Part shown: piece after piece, positions 1 through 6,508 of the stretch | Layout: each line of letters opens with the position of its first letter | How positions within the stretch are numbered: the first letter of the stretch is position 1 | NCBI GenBank assembly: GCA_015661715.1 | Contig: DQVN01000087.1 | Span: 1-12,965, forward strand | DNA from: Sulfurivirga caldicuralii | GTDB taxonomy: Bacteria; Pseudomonadota; Gammaproteobacteria; Thiomicrospirales; Thiomicrospiraceae | Reading direction: 5' to 3' | DNA: 12,965 nucleotides | The notes under the pieces: generated by a model | What the model saw: the letters and a program-made list of their open reading frames with translations, nothing else | Database searches by the model: none | What the model was told of the DNA's origin: nothing | Made by a program: the position numbers and the translations under genes

Positions 1-762
1 CACCCGCTGCTGCGCCTGGGCATCGCCATGTTTCAGGATATAGATCAATGGCAGGGTCGGTTTGCCCTCGGCCAGATCATCGCCCACATTTTTGCCTAGG
101 GTCTGTGGATCACCCATATAGTCCAATGCATCGTCCACCAGTTGGAAGGCGGCGCCCAAGTGACGGCCATAGGCGGCTAAAGGGGCTTCCAGTTCAGGCT
201 GCTGAGTCAATACGGCCCCCATGCGGGCGGCTGCTTCAAATAGCTTGGCTGTTTTGCGGTAAATGACTTCCAGATAGTCTGCTTCGTCAATGTCAGCGTT
301 GCCGATATTGAGCAGTTGCATCACTTCTCCGGCGGCAATCACATTGGTGGCTTCACTCATTACCTCCATGATACGCATCAGCCCGGGTTCCACCATCATC
401 TCAAAGGAACGGGAATAGAGGAAATCGCCCACCAGGACACTGGCCGCATTGCCCCAGACTGCGTTGGCTGTGTCGCGGCCGCGGCGGGTGTCCGACTCAT
501 CGACCACATCATCATGCAGCAGGGTGGAGGTGTGAATGAATTCAATGACCGCGGCCATGGTACGGTGATGGGCACCCGTATAGCCGCAAGCGCGGGCGGA
601 GAGCAGCACCAGCAAGGGACGCAGGCGCTTACCGCCGCTGCTGATAATATAGTGGCCGATCTGGTTGATCAGAACCACATCCGAGGCCAGGCGATCGAGA
701 ATCAGTTGATCGGTGGCGGCCAGATCATCCCGGATCAGTGAACGGATTTCCTCCAGCGTCAT
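1..762 (-). CDS. ispB: Octaprenyl (all-trans polyprenyl) diphosphate synthase, 5' part only
   Basis: The gene makes the long isoprenoid side chain of ubiquinone/menaquinone by adding isopentenyl diphosphate units to an allylic primer. The visible 254 residues begin MTLEEIRSLIRDDL and run off the left edge, so roughly the last 70 residues of a family protein of about 320 are missing. Seen directly: the GGKRLRP substrate-binding stretch near residue 43, the first Asp-rich motif DDVVDESDTRRG near residue 84, and the second motif DDALDY near residue 209 followed by GKNVGDDLAEGKPTLP. Both DDxxD motifs are intact. The ATG at 762 is preceded by AGGAG (768-772 on the plus strand) at good spacing. In many gammaproteobacteria ispB is divergent from rplU-rpmA. 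Here its upstream neighbour is a tRNA operon. Family assignment is firm; chain length (C40 or other) is inferred. Confidence 0.95.
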   Translation of the reverse strand, partial: MTLEEIRSLIRDDLAATDQLILDRLASDVVLINQIGHYIISSGGKRLRPLLVLLSARACGYTGAHHRTMAAVIEFIHTSTLLHDDVVDESDTRRGRDTANAVWGNAASVLVGDFLYSRSFEMMVEPGLMRIMEVMSEATNVIAAGEVMQLLNIGNADIDEADYLEVIYRKTAKLFEAAARMGAVLTQQPELEAPLAAYGRHLGAAFQLVDDALDYMGDPQTLGKNVGDDLAEGKPTLPLIYILKHGDAQAQQRV

Positions 763-788
763 ATGCGCTCCTATAAGAAGATGGCCCT

Positions 789-837
789 ATTGTATCCAAA
801 GTCCATTTTTATACAGGGACAAACTTGGCCGTGTCTT
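789..837 (-). promoter_or_regulatory. Candidate ispB promoter region
   Basis: On the minus strand a -10-like TATAAA (808-813) lies 18 bp after an AAGACA (832-837), which is a 4/6 match to the -35 consensus. A second -10-like TACAAT (789-794) lies closer to the gene but has no good -35. Either would give a short leader to the ATG at 762. This is a weak, sequence-only call. Confidence 0.3.
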
Positions 838-907
838 GTCGTCGTCTCAACTACTGATAGACAATCGAGTGCCTCTCTCCAAAGCATAAAAGGGATGACA
901 ATTGCGT

Positions 908-936
908 TTGACACCTGCGGCTTGTTTGTCTAAAAT
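908..936 (+). promoter_or_regulatory. Sigma70 promoter of the tRNA-Phe/tRNA-Leu operon
   Basis: A perfect -35 TTGACA (908-913) is followed after exactly 17 bp by TAAAAT (931-936), a 5/6 match to the -10 consensus. The bases right after the -10 are GCGCCC, a GC-rich discriminator typical of stringently controlled stable-RNA promoters. Transcription should start near 943, a few bases before the tRNA-Phe 5' end at 950. Confidence 0.85.
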
Positions 937-949
937 GCGCCCATCTTTT

Positions 950-1025
950 GGCCGGGTAGCTCAGTTGGTAGAGCAAGGGACTGAAAATCCCTGTGTCGGC
1001 AGTTCGATTCTGCCCCCGGCCACCA
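950..1025 (+). tRNA. tRNA-Phe (anticodon GAA)
   Basis: A 76-nt cloverleaf with encoded CCA. Acceptor GGCCGGG pairs with CCCGGCC, and the D stem is GCTC/GAGC. The anticodon stem AGGGA/TCCCT encloses the loop CTGAAAA with anticodon GAA. The T stem GGCAG/CTGCC encloses TTCGATT. The discriminator is A at 1022 and CCA is 1023-1025. It closely resembles enterobacterial tRNA-Phe. Reading it from 951 instead would misplace T8 and shorten the acceptor stem. Confidence 0.97.
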
Positions 1026-1034
1026 TCTTTGCCC

Positions 1035-1060
1035 AAGCCGGTTCGATAAACCGGCTTTTT
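1035..1060 (+). terminator. Terminator-like hairpin between the two tRNA genes
   Basis: A perfect 9-bp stem AAGCCGGTT (1035-1043) / AACCGGCTT (1049-1057) with loop CGATA is followed by a run of five T ending at 1060. It has the form of an intrinsic terminator, yet tRNA-Leu begins only five bases later at 1066. It may terminate part of the transcripts, or it may act as a processing or spacer structure in a tRNA-Phe/Leu precursor. Confidence 0.6.
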
Positions 1061-1065
1061 CGTCT

Positions 1066-1150
<85 letters not shown>

Positions 1151-1368
1151 TCATTATTTTCTGATACTTCGTAAATTTTCCGAAATTTTCGCTTTTCAAA
1201 GTCTTATGGACTTTCTGACACTGTTATGTGTCTAAGGATGCGCATCCATTGACTTGAGTTTATGCCCTTGTGTGTCCCAAATTGTCCTTATGCCTTCTGG
1301 TTGATCACGGCAATTTTTGACAATAAAAGAGGGTGTGTGTAGGTTCGCACGGGCGGTACAACTCAGGG
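1151..1368. other. Non-coding stretch with three consecutive inverted repeats
   Basis: No credible reading frame is seen here. It begins with an AT-rich stretch in which AAATTTTC occurs twice, 10 bp apart (1173-1190). Three adjacent inverted repeats follow: AAAGTC/GACTTT (1198-1203 and 1209-1214), GACAC/GTGTC (1217-1221 and 1228-1232), and the 12-bp palindrome GGATGCGCATCC (1236-1247). None has a T tract, so this is not a standard terminator. A TTGACA at 1317-1322 has no convincing -10 at 17 bp. Confidence 0.5.
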
Positions 1369-1396
1369 TGTACAAAAATCGGGAGGTCATTACAAT
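1369..1396 (+). promoter_or_regulatory. Candidate promoter for the tyrosine phosphatase gene
   Basis: TGTACA (1369-1374, 4/6 to the -35) is followed after 16 bp by TACAAT (1391-1396, 5/6 to the -10). Transcription would start near 1403, giving a leader of about 40 nt to the GTG at 1446. Confidence 0.4.
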
Positions 1397-1445
1397 GATG
1401 CGCGCTTAAAGAGTTTCCTAAAACTTGCGCAAGGTAGGGGAGAAG

Positions 1446-1949
1446 GTGAAAAACGAGAGAGAAGCATTCAAGGTGTGCTTTGTGTGCATGGGTAATATCT
1501 GCCGTTCGCCGACGGCCCATGCGGTGTTTCGTAAGCTGGTGGAGGAGGCGGGGTTGGCGGATCAGATCGAGATCGATTCAGCCGGGACCCATGCCTACCA
1601 TGTGGGCGAGCCGCCGGATCGGCGTTCTCAGCAGACGGCGGCGCAGCGGGGAATCCGCATGCATGATCTACGCGCCCGACAGGTGGATCTGGGGGATTTT
1701 TATCACTATGACCTGATGTTGGCCATGGATGAGGCTAATCTGGCCATCCTGGAGGAACTGCGTCCGGCGGATGGAAAGGCGGAGGTTAAGTTGTTTCTGG
1801 CGCACTATGCGCCGGCCTTTGGCCGTGAGGTGCCGGATCCCTATTATGGCGGGGCTGAAGGGTTTGAACGGGTATTTGATATGGTGGAGGCGGCGAGTCA
1901 GGCGCTGTTGACGGATATCCAGCAACGCCTGCAGGCCAGATCAGCCTGA
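1446..1949 (+). CDS. Low-molecular-weight protein-tyrosine phosphatase
   Basis: A cytosolic phosphatase of the LMW-PTP family, which removes phosphate from phosphotyrosine through a cysteinyl-phosphate intermediate. From this start it has 167 residues, slightly longer than the roughly 155-160 usual. The P-loop signature VCMGNICRSPTA gives nucleophile Cys14 and Arg20 in the CX5R pattern. The DPYYGG motif near residue 131 carries the general-acid Asp, as in characterised members. I chose the GTG at 1446 because AGGGGAG lies just upstream. A TTG at 1425 would add seven unconserved residues and have no ribosome site. The gene stands alone and its 3' end overlaps the convergent sufE by 9 bp. It is not next to exopolysaccharide kinase genes, so a Wzb-like role is not indicated; the physiological substrate is unknown. 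Confidence 0.9.
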   Translation: MKNEREAFKVCFVCMGNICRSPTAHAVFRKLVEEAGLADQIEIDSAGTHAYHVGEPPDRRSQQTAAQRGIRMHDLRARQVDLGDFYHYDLMLAMDEANLAILEELRPADGKAEVKLFLAHYAPAFGREVPDPYYGGAEGFERVFDMVEAASQALLTDIQQRLQARSA

Positions 1950-2405
1950 GCGCTGTTGGGCCTTGATCTGACGGATCAGGGCCTGTTTGGCTTCTTTCTG
2001 AATGCGTTTGATCATGTGATAAAGCCCGTTTGCCCGGTTGGGCGAAAGATGCTGTAACAGCCCCATCTCCTTGAGAAAGTCCAGCGGGGCTTTGAGAATT
2101 TCTTCCGGTTTGCGTCCGTTATAGATGGCCAGCAGCAGCGCCACCAGCCCGGCGACAATGGCGGCATCGCTTGTGCCCTGGAAATAGAGACGGCCATCCT
2201 TTTCTTGTGTGTGTAGCCATACCTGTGACTGGCAGCCGTGAATACGGTTTGCTTCGGTTTTGTATGCTTCGGGCAGGTTCTGCAGTTGTTTGCCCATGTC
2301 GATCAGCAGTTTATAGCGCGCTTTCCAGTTGTCGTATTGGTTGAATTGTTCCACCAGCTCGCGCTGGATCTGTTCAATGCTCTTTTCTGGCGGTGTTAGC
2401 TCCAT
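1941..2405 (-). CDS. sufE: SufE/CsdE-family cysteine desulfuration protein
   Basis: SufE-type proteins accept persulfide sulfur from a SufS/CsdA cysteine desulfurase and pass it to Fe-S cluster assembly. The 154 residues cover the family along its whole length. The acceptor cysteine is in HGCQSQVWL (Cys58), followed by GTSDAAIVAGLVALLLAIYNG, the conserved core helix, and by LSPNRANGL, close to the LSPSR motif typical of the family. The ATG at 2405 is preceded on the minus strand by AGGAG at suitable distance. It begins 27 bp after the tonB stop with no terminator seen between them, so it may be the last gene of an exbB-exbD-tonB-sufE transcript. No SufS/CsdA partner lies in the window, so SufE versus CsdE cannot be decided from context. 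Confidence 0.9.
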   Translation of the reverse strand: MELTPPEKSIEQIQRELVEQFNQYDNWKARYKLLIDMGKQLQNLPEAYKTEANRIHGCQSQVWLHTQEKDGRLYFQGTSDAAIVAGLVALLLAIYNGRKPEEILKAPLDFLKEMGLLQHLSPNRANGLYHMIKRIQKEAKQALIRQIKAQQRSG

Positions 2406-2432
2406 TTATCACTCTCCTGTTTAAGCGGCATT

Positions 2433-3212
2433 TTAATGCAACCGATAGCGGATCGGGATGGTGACCTGGAGCTTATCCAGATTCATGCCGTTGGGGAAGG
2501 GTTGAAAACGCATGTTCATCTCTTCTGTAATAACGCTGCGGGCGGCTTGGTCCAAAATAGTATGGCCGCTGCTGCCTGTTTGTCTCAGGTTGGTGATGCG
2601 GCCATCGGCATGCAGGGTAAAGCTTAAGGTGACGGTGCCTTGTTGGCCGCGGCGGCGGGCACGGTAGGGGTAACTGTGGTGGGCCAGTTGGGCAACGGTA
2701 TGCCTGAGTGCTTCCAGATAGCGGCGTTTAATCGCCGGGTCAACTGTGGGGCGGGGGGACGAAGGCGTGGTCGCAGCAGCCGTTTGTTCAGGGGCAGAAC
2801 GGGTTGTGGCTGTGGGGCGCTCAGGTTTTGCCTTATCTTGAGCTGGTGTGTTGGTTGGTTTGGGTTTTATCTGGGGTTTTGCCTTACTGGGGTGCGCCTG
2901 GGGCCTGGGTTTGACTACGGCAGGTTTTGCCACGGTTTGTGGTTTGGGTGCAGCCACTGGTTCGGGAGGCTGGTTAGGCCTTTCCGCTTTGGGCGGGCGC
3001 TCATGTTGTGTTTTGGCGGGGGCCACCACTTTGTTCTGGGGCGTGGTTTGTTGCGGTGGAGCCAGTTCTGTCAGCGCAACGGGCACGATTTGGGGCTGAG
3101 GCGGCGCCATGGGCTGTTGGTCGGTGATCTGCTGCCAAATAAGTAAGAGGAGGGGGCTGGTCAGGCCCAGGGTGAGCAGAAAGGCCGTTAGATGGCGTTT
3201 ACCGCTGGACAT
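2433..3212 (-). CDS. tonB: TonB-family energy transducer
   Basis: TonB is anchored in the inner membrane and spans the periplasm, passing proton-motive force from ExbB/ExbD to outer-membrane TonB-dependent receptors. In its 259 residues: a short basic N-terminus and one membrane anchor (about 8-26), a long Pro/Lys/Gln/Ala-rich spacer (about 34-155), and a C-terminal TonB domain (about 160-259). That domain has SYPYRARRRGQQGTVTLSFTL, matching the family YP..A...G..G.V...F pattern, and ends in TIPIRYRLH. The start overlaps the exbD stop by 14 bp, implying translational coupling. No TonB-dependent receptor is nearby, so the transported substrate is unknown. TolA is a less likely alternative because the C-terminal domain matches TonB. 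Confidence 0.92.
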   Translation of the reverse strand: MSSGKRHLTAFLLTLGLTSPLLLLIWQQITDQQPMAPPQPQIVPVALTELAPPQQTTPQNKVVAPAKTQHERPPKAERPNQPPEPVAAPKPQTVAKPAVVKPRPQAHPSKAKPQIKPKPTNTPAQDKAKPERPTATTRSAPEQTAAATTPSSPRPTVDPAIKRRYLEALRHTVAQLAHHSYPYRARRRGQQGTVTLSFTLHADGRITNLRQTGSSGHTILDQAARSVITEEMNMRFQPFPNGMNLDKLQVTIPIRYRLH

Positions 3213-3579
3213 GTTCGGTCAGGATCGTCAGTTTGGGCGGGGGTGTGAGGCTTTTAATCCGCTCGATGACCTGAACAAAGTGCTCAAAGGCGCAGCGGCG
3301 GTCTACCTTGAGAGTGATGGGCCGAGATTGTTGGCGCAAGTGAGCGCTAAGCAGATCCAGGGATGCGCGTTTGCCTTCCAGGTATAGCTGCCCTTGGGCA
3401 TCCAGGGCCAGTTCCAGGGCATCGGGTTGGTCTGGGGTGTTCGTGGTTTGTTGGGTCTGGGGCAGTTCTAGATTGAGTTTGTCCAGGGTGATAAATGAGG
3501 CGGTGACCATGATCACCGTCAGTAAGACGAGCATGACATCGATGAGTGGGACTACATTGATTTGGTCAAACTTTTGCAT
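3199..3579 (-). CDS. exbD: ExbD-type TonB-system proton channel subunit
   Basis: ExbD has one membrane helix carrying an essential Asp and a periplasmic domain that works with TonB. The start MQKFDQINVVPLIDVMLVLL matches the conserved family N-terminus, with Asp14 inside the helix as the proton-path residue. The protein is 126 residues. A longer frame reaching 3663 would add a Cys-rich segment unlike the family and lying inside exbB, so I reject it. The gene overlaps exbB by 14 bp at its start and tonB by 14 bp at its end. The periplasmic part contains LELALDAQGQLYLEGK and ITLKVDRRCAFEHFVQVIE, typical of ExbD/TolR folds. ExbD is preferred over TolR because of the adjacent tonB. Confidence 0.9.
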   Translation of the reverse strand: MQKFDQINVVPLIDVMLVLLTVIMVTASFITLDKLNLELPQTQQTTNTPDQPDALELALDAQGQLYLEGKRASLDLLSAHLRQQSRPITLKVDRRCAFEHFVQVIERIKSLTPPPKLTILTEHVQR

Positions 3580-3994
3580 GGCGGGCACGCACCTGAAGCT
3601 GGATAACTTCGGCTTTACGCAGCAGCAGGTTATACAGCAGCATGCTGGGTATGGCCACACCAATGCCGCCGGCGGTGGCTTTCAGTGCCATGGCCAGTCC
3701 GAGCATGATCGCCTGAGTGGATAGGTTCCCGGCCTGGCTGATCTGCCAAAAGGTGAGCATAATGGCCAGCACCGTCCCCAGTAGGCCCACATAGGGGGCA
3801 TTGGCGCCAATGCTGGCAATCAGGGTAAGGTTGCGGGTGGTTTGGACTTGCGCCTCGGCTTCATTGGCAAACGCATCTGCGCTGATATGGCGAAAGTAAA
3901 GCCACCGCTCGATGCTGAGCCAGATAACAACAAATCCCATTAGCCCCAACACGGTAAAAATGATCGGATCCAGCCAGGTTTGCAGCCAGTGCAT
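3566..3994 (-). CDS. exbB: Short ExbB-type proton channel subunit
   Basis: ExbB forms the inner-membrane oligomer that, with ExbD, converts proton flow into TonB motion. This protein is only 142 residues, against about 240 for E. coli ExbB. It keeps an N-terminal membrane helix (about 10-27) and the MotA/TolQ/ExbB core: IASIGANAPYVGLLGTVLAIML followed by ALKATAGGIGVAIPSMLLYN. It matches the short 'type 2' ExbB seen with compact ExbD/TonB sets, as in epsilonproteobacteria, which lacks the extended N-terminus and large cytoplasmic loop. The ATG at 3994 is preceded by GGAGG (4002-4006) at 7 bp. Its stop overlaps the exbD start by 14 bp. The length is not a truncation artefact, since both conserved helices are complete. 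Confidence 0.88.
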   Translation of the reverse strand: MHWLQTWLDPIIFTVLGLMGFVVIWLSIERWLYFRHISADAFANEAEAQVQTTRNLTLIASIGANAPYVGLLGTVLAIMLTFWQISQAGNLSTQAIMLGLAMALKATAGGIGVAIPSMLLYNLLLRKAEVIQLQVRARHAKV

Positions 3995-4023
3995 GGTGCA
4001 TCCTCCAAATTTGGCACGGGAGT

Positions 4024-4053
4024 ATTATAGAGTCAGAAAGATGTCAGGACTCT
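4024..4053 (-). promoter_or_regulatory. Candidate exbB promoter with adjacent inverted repeat
   Basis: A perfect -10 TATAAT sits on the minus strand at 4024-4029, but no good -35 occurs 16-18 bp upstream. Instead the spacer and -35 zone are covered by the inverted repeat AGAGTC (4029-4034) / GACTCT (4048-4053). This arrangement would suit an activator- or repressor-controlled promoter. It does not match a Fur box. Confidence 0.4.
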
Positions 4054-4085
4054 GAATCAGGCATGGTAATTTTTCTGCTGGTCAG

Positions 4086-4091
4086 TACAAT
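4086..4091 (+). promoter_or_regulatory. Candidate -10 element for the MBL hydrolase gene
   Basis: TACAAT (5/6 to the -10) lies about 40 bp before the ATG at 4132, with only weak -35 matches upstream. A GGAG ribosome site precedes the ATG. This is a low-confidence call. Confidence 0.3.
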
Positions 4092-4131
4092 CAATCCTGT
4101 CAGTTTGAATCACCTTATGGAGTAACCAAGA

Positions 4132-5145
4132 ATGAAACGTAGAACCTTTTTGCAAGGGTTGATTGCAGGGGGTGTGGGTATTTCCGTTTTGCATCCCTTA
4201 TATGGTTATGCAGATGAGCGCCTTGAGTTTAAGGGCCCGCCCATGCCCGATGTGCCAGCGACTCAAGTGAATGCGCGCTGCTACTACATTCGGGCCACGG
4301 ATCCGGAGCCGACACCGGAAAACCAGGGGTTTTTCAGCAATCCAGGTTTTGTTATCACCTCAGAAGGGGTGGTGGTCATGGATACCGGCAGTTCGGTACA
4401 GATTGGTGAGATGATTCTACGCCAGATTAAAAAGCAGACCGATAAACCGGTGGTTGCGGTCATTAACACCCACTACCATGGTGATCACTGGTTGGGTAAT
4501 CACGCCTTTGTGGAGGCTAACCCGGATGTGGCCATCTATGCCCATCCGGCGGTGCAGCAGAAGATCAAGGATGGTGCGGGAGACTTCTGGATCGGCTTTA
4601 TGCAGCGGCTGACGGAAAATAAAATCACCGGCACTGTGGCCACCGCGCCCAATAAGGTCTTGAAAGGGGGTGAAACGCTCAAATTTGGCGATACCACCTT
4701 AAAGATTCACCACTATGTCAATCCGGACTATGGCAACAGGGTGCATACCGAAGCGGACTTGCTCATTGAGGTGGTGGGCGATCAGATTATTTTTATCGGC
4801 GATGCAGCCATGCGCCGGGTGGCTAATGCGGCGGATGGTTCCTTCCGCGGTACCATTGAGGCCATGGAGCAGTGGATGAAGCAGTTTGCTGATTACACGT
4901 TTATCCCCGGCCACGGCTTTCATGACGATGTGGCTTTGCTGAAAGATCACTATACCTTCTTTAAGACCATTTGGGACAATGTGGTGAAGTATTACGATGA
5001 GGGGCTGAGCGATTTTGAAATGAAACCCAAGATTATGCAAGCGCCCTTTATGCAGCAGGTGGCCAGTCAATGGCCGGGCTATCACAGTACCTTGGGTAAG
5101 TTTATTTCTGTGGCTGTACAGGAGTACGAAAACAGTCAGTTCTGA
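4132..5145 (+). CDS. Tat-exported MBL-fold metallo-hydrolase, SoxH / quinoprotein-relay type
   Basis: A 337-residue zinc hydrolase probably acting in the periplasm. The N-terminus MKRRTFLQGLIAGGVGISVL is a twin-arginine signal (Arg3-Arg4, RRxFL), with possible cleavage after GYA near residue 27. The metallo-beta-lactamase motif HYHGDH gives His114, His116, Asp118 and His119. The other expected ligands are visible as His205 (HTEADLLI), Asp224 (FIGDAAMRR) and His261 (PGHGFHDD), so the dinuclear site looks complete. The HTxADL and PGHG context resembles SoxH and the zinc hydrolases found with PQQ/quinoprotein relay systems rather than class B beta-lactamases. It is flanked by genes on the opposite strand and ends at its own terminator, so it is a single-gene unit. 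The substrate is unknown, and antibiotic resistance should not be inferred. Confidence 0.82.
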   Translation: MKRRTFLQGLIAGGVGISVLHPLYGYADERLEFKGPPMPDVPATQVNARCYYIRATDPEPTPENQGFFSNPGFVITSEGVVVMDTGSSVQIGEMILRQIKKQTDKPVVAVINTHYHGDHWLGNHAFVEANPDVAIYAHPAVQQKIKDGAGDFWIGFMQRLTENKITGTVATAPNKVLKGGETLKFGDTTLKIHHYVNPDYGNRVHTEADLLIEVVGDQIIFIGDAAMRRVANAADGSFRGTIEAMEQWMKQFADYTFIPGHGFHDDVALLKDHYTFFKTIWDNVVKYYDEGLSDFEMKPKIMQAPFMQQVASQWPGYHSTLGKFISVAVQEYENSQF

Positions 5146-5166
5146 ACGTCAAGCTCAAGGCGGCAG

Positions 5167-5194
5167 AATCGCCCGGCACGGGCCGGGCGATTTT
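5167..5194 (+). terminator. Intrinsic terminator after the MBL hydrolase gene
   Basis: A perfect 11-bp stem AATCGCCCGGC (5167-5177) / GCCGGGCGATT (5182-5192) with loop ACGG is followed by TTTT (5191-5194). It serves the plus-strand gene ending at 5145. In the other direction the serB stop is only a few bases away, but the T run there is short (TT), so bidirectional use is possible but weaker. Confidence 0.85.
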
Positions 5195-5198
5195 GTCT

Positions 5199-6029
5199 TC
5201 AGGCGAGAAAATCGAGAATGGCGTCCAGCCCGCGATGGTTCAGGGCGGTATCCGCCTGGGCCTGTACGGCCGGTTTGGCGTGATAGGCCACGGAGAGGCC
5301 GGCCAGTTTCATCATTTCCAGATCGTTGGCGCCATCGCCCACGGCAATGGTTTGCTGGGGCGAGATATTGAGCTGCTGGCACAAGTTGAGCAGGTAGTTT
5401 GCTTTGCTGTGGGCGGTGACAATGTCGCCCTCTAGGGTACCGGTCAGCATGTCATCTTTAACAGCCAGTACATTGGCATGGGCAAAATCCAGTCCCAATG
5501 CTTGTTTGAGACGTTCGGTAAAAAAGGTGAATCCGCCGGACACCAAAGCGAATTTAATGCCCCGCGCCTTCAGCCCGGCAATCAGCTTTTCAGCGCCGGG
5601 GTTGAGTTCGAGACGCTCTTCATAGACGCATTCGAGCCTGTGCACAGGCAAGCCTTTGAGCAGGTCGACCCGCTTTTTCAGAGAGCTGGCAAAGTCCAGT
5701 TCACCGCGCATGGCCGCTTCCGTGATGGCCGCCACTTCCGGCTTGATACCCACCATATCGGCTATCTCATCAACGCACTCAATGGCAATCAGCGTGGAAT
5801 CCATGTCTGAGATAAGCAACCGAACTTGTGCCGGGTCAAAGTTTTCTGGCAGACAATTGATGTCCAGTTGCATCTGCTGCCGCAATGCCTGAAGTTGTTC
5901 TTTAGAGGGGCATTGGGGCGTATGAATACGGTAGTGGGTGGTGTGTTTTTCCGGCTTTCCCAGGGTATGGGTCAGTTGGTTGACCTGCTCGAAATTGAGC
6001 AGATTGGTATGAACGATAATGGTCTGCAT
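5199..6029 (-). CDS. serB: Phosphoserine phosphatase
   Basis: SerB hydrolyses O-phosphoserine to serine, the last step of serine synthesis, as a HAD-superfamily Mg-dependent enzyme. Its 276 residues have an N-terminal extension of about 70 residues, the ACT-like region of longer SerB proteins, and then a complete HAD core. Motif I is DMDST with nucleophile Asp75 and Asp77. The cap contains ECVDEIADMVG and MRGELDF. Motif II is SGGF (Ser164), motif III is Lys209, and motif IV is GDGANDLEMM (Asp232, Asp236). The ATG at 6029 is preceded by AGGAG (CTCCT at 6035-6039 on the plus strand). It lies 11 bp after the RDD gene stop on the same strand, so the two are probably cotranscribed. Confidence 0.96.
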   Translation of the reverse strand: MQTIIVHTNLLNFEQVNQLTHTLGKPEKHTTHYRIHTPQCPSKEQLQALRQQMQLDINCLPENFDPAQVRLLISDMDSTLIAIECVDEIADMVGIKPEVAAITEAAMRGELDFASSLKKRVDLLKGLPVHRLECVYEERLELNPGAEKLIAGLKARGIKFALVSGGFTFFTERLKQALGLDFAHANVLAVKDDMLTGTLEGDIVTAHSKANYLLNLCQQLNISPQQTIAVGDGANDLEMMKLAGLSVAYHAKPAVQAQADTALNHRGLDAILDFLA

Positions 6030-6040
6030 GATGGCTCCTT

Positions 6041-6466
6041 TCAGGCACAGCGCATGATTTTAGTATCCGCCAGTTGATCGTGCAAAGTCTGTCCCTTGAC
6101 AAATACCCACAACCAGCCTAACCCCAGTGTGGCAATGGAGAGCAGCGTGGCGAGAAAACGTCGGTTCAAGTGCAGCCAGCCAGGCACCTGGCCCGATGAA
6201 GTACGCAGACACAATCCCCAGGCTTTTTCTCCCAGCGTTGGGTGGCCTTGAAGCCAGAACCAGGCAAAAAAGGCATAGCTGATGGCCAGCAAATACAACT
6301 GAAAGGCCAGCCGGGCAGCAGGATCTTGCTCAAACCCCGGCCCCATCACCAGGGTGTAAGGCAAAGTGGCAAGTAAGAGGATGACTATCAGAATCAGGCT
6401 GTCATACAGCGCCGCCCCTAGAATGCTTAATGGTGAGGGATTAGTAAGGTTCATCTGTTCATTCAT
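6041..6466 (-). CDS. RDD-family integral membrane protein
   Basis: A 141-residue membrane protein with about three hydrophobic segments (about 17-42, 52-73 and 103-123). It matches the RDD family: the early Asp22 in LGAALYDSLIL, the HPTLGEKAWGLCL segment after the second helix, LNRRFLATLLS before the third, and the C-terminal LHDQLADTKIM, the usual HD..A.T motif. The namesake N-terminal Arg is not evident. Family function is mostly uncharacterised; ion or solute transport is suspected for some members. I chose the ATG at 6466. An upstream TTG frame to 6523 would place the start across the divergent gene's ribosome site. No ribosome site precedes either 6466 or the next ATG at 6454. It is cotranscribed with serB by spacing. 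Confidence 0.82.
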   Translation of the reverse strand: MNEQMNLTNPSPLSILGAALYDSLILIVILLLATLPYTLVMGPGFEQDPAARLAFQLYLLAISYAFFAWFWLQGHPTLGEKAWGLCLRTSSGQVPGWLHLNRRFLATLLSIATLGLGWLWVFVKGQTLHDQLADTKIMRCA

Positions 6467-6473
6467 GACGGTG

Positions 6474-6481
6474 ATTATAAT
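6474..6481. promoter_or_regulatory. Shared palindromic -10 element between divergent membrane genes
   Basis: The palindrome ATTATAAT supplies a perfect TATAAT on the plus strand (6476-6481) and on the minus strand (6479-6474). Plus-strand transcription would begin near 6488, about 20 nt before the ATG at 6509. Minus-strand transcription would begin at or next to the ATG at 6466. Neither direction has a good -35, so activity is uncertain. Confidence 0.4.
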
Positions 6482-6508
6482 TTCATTATCAGGCTGAGGA
6501 GGAAAGTG

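Noticed and set aside
316..741. Open frame of 141 codons on the plus strand
   Set aside because: It lies wholly antisense to the well-supported ispB, has no ribosome site and resembles no known protein.
1317..1345. TTGACA at 1317-1322 as the -35 of a promoter
   Set aside because: At 16-18 bp spacing there is only TAGGTT or worse. The pair at 1369-1396 is a better candidate.
2640..3146. Gly/Cys/Phe-rich open frame on the plus strand
   Set aside because: It is the complement of the Pro/Lys-rich spacer of tonB. Its odd composition follows from the repetitive tonB codons.
3580..3663. N-terminal extension of exbD with a Cys-rich segment
   Set aside because: The extension lies inside exbB and is unlike any ExbD. 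The canonical start is the ATG at 3579.
4132..5145. Class B beta-lactamase (antibiotic resistance)
   Set aside because: It shares the metal-binding fold only. The Tat signal and the HTEADL/PGHG context point to the SoxH/quinoprotein-relay group instead.
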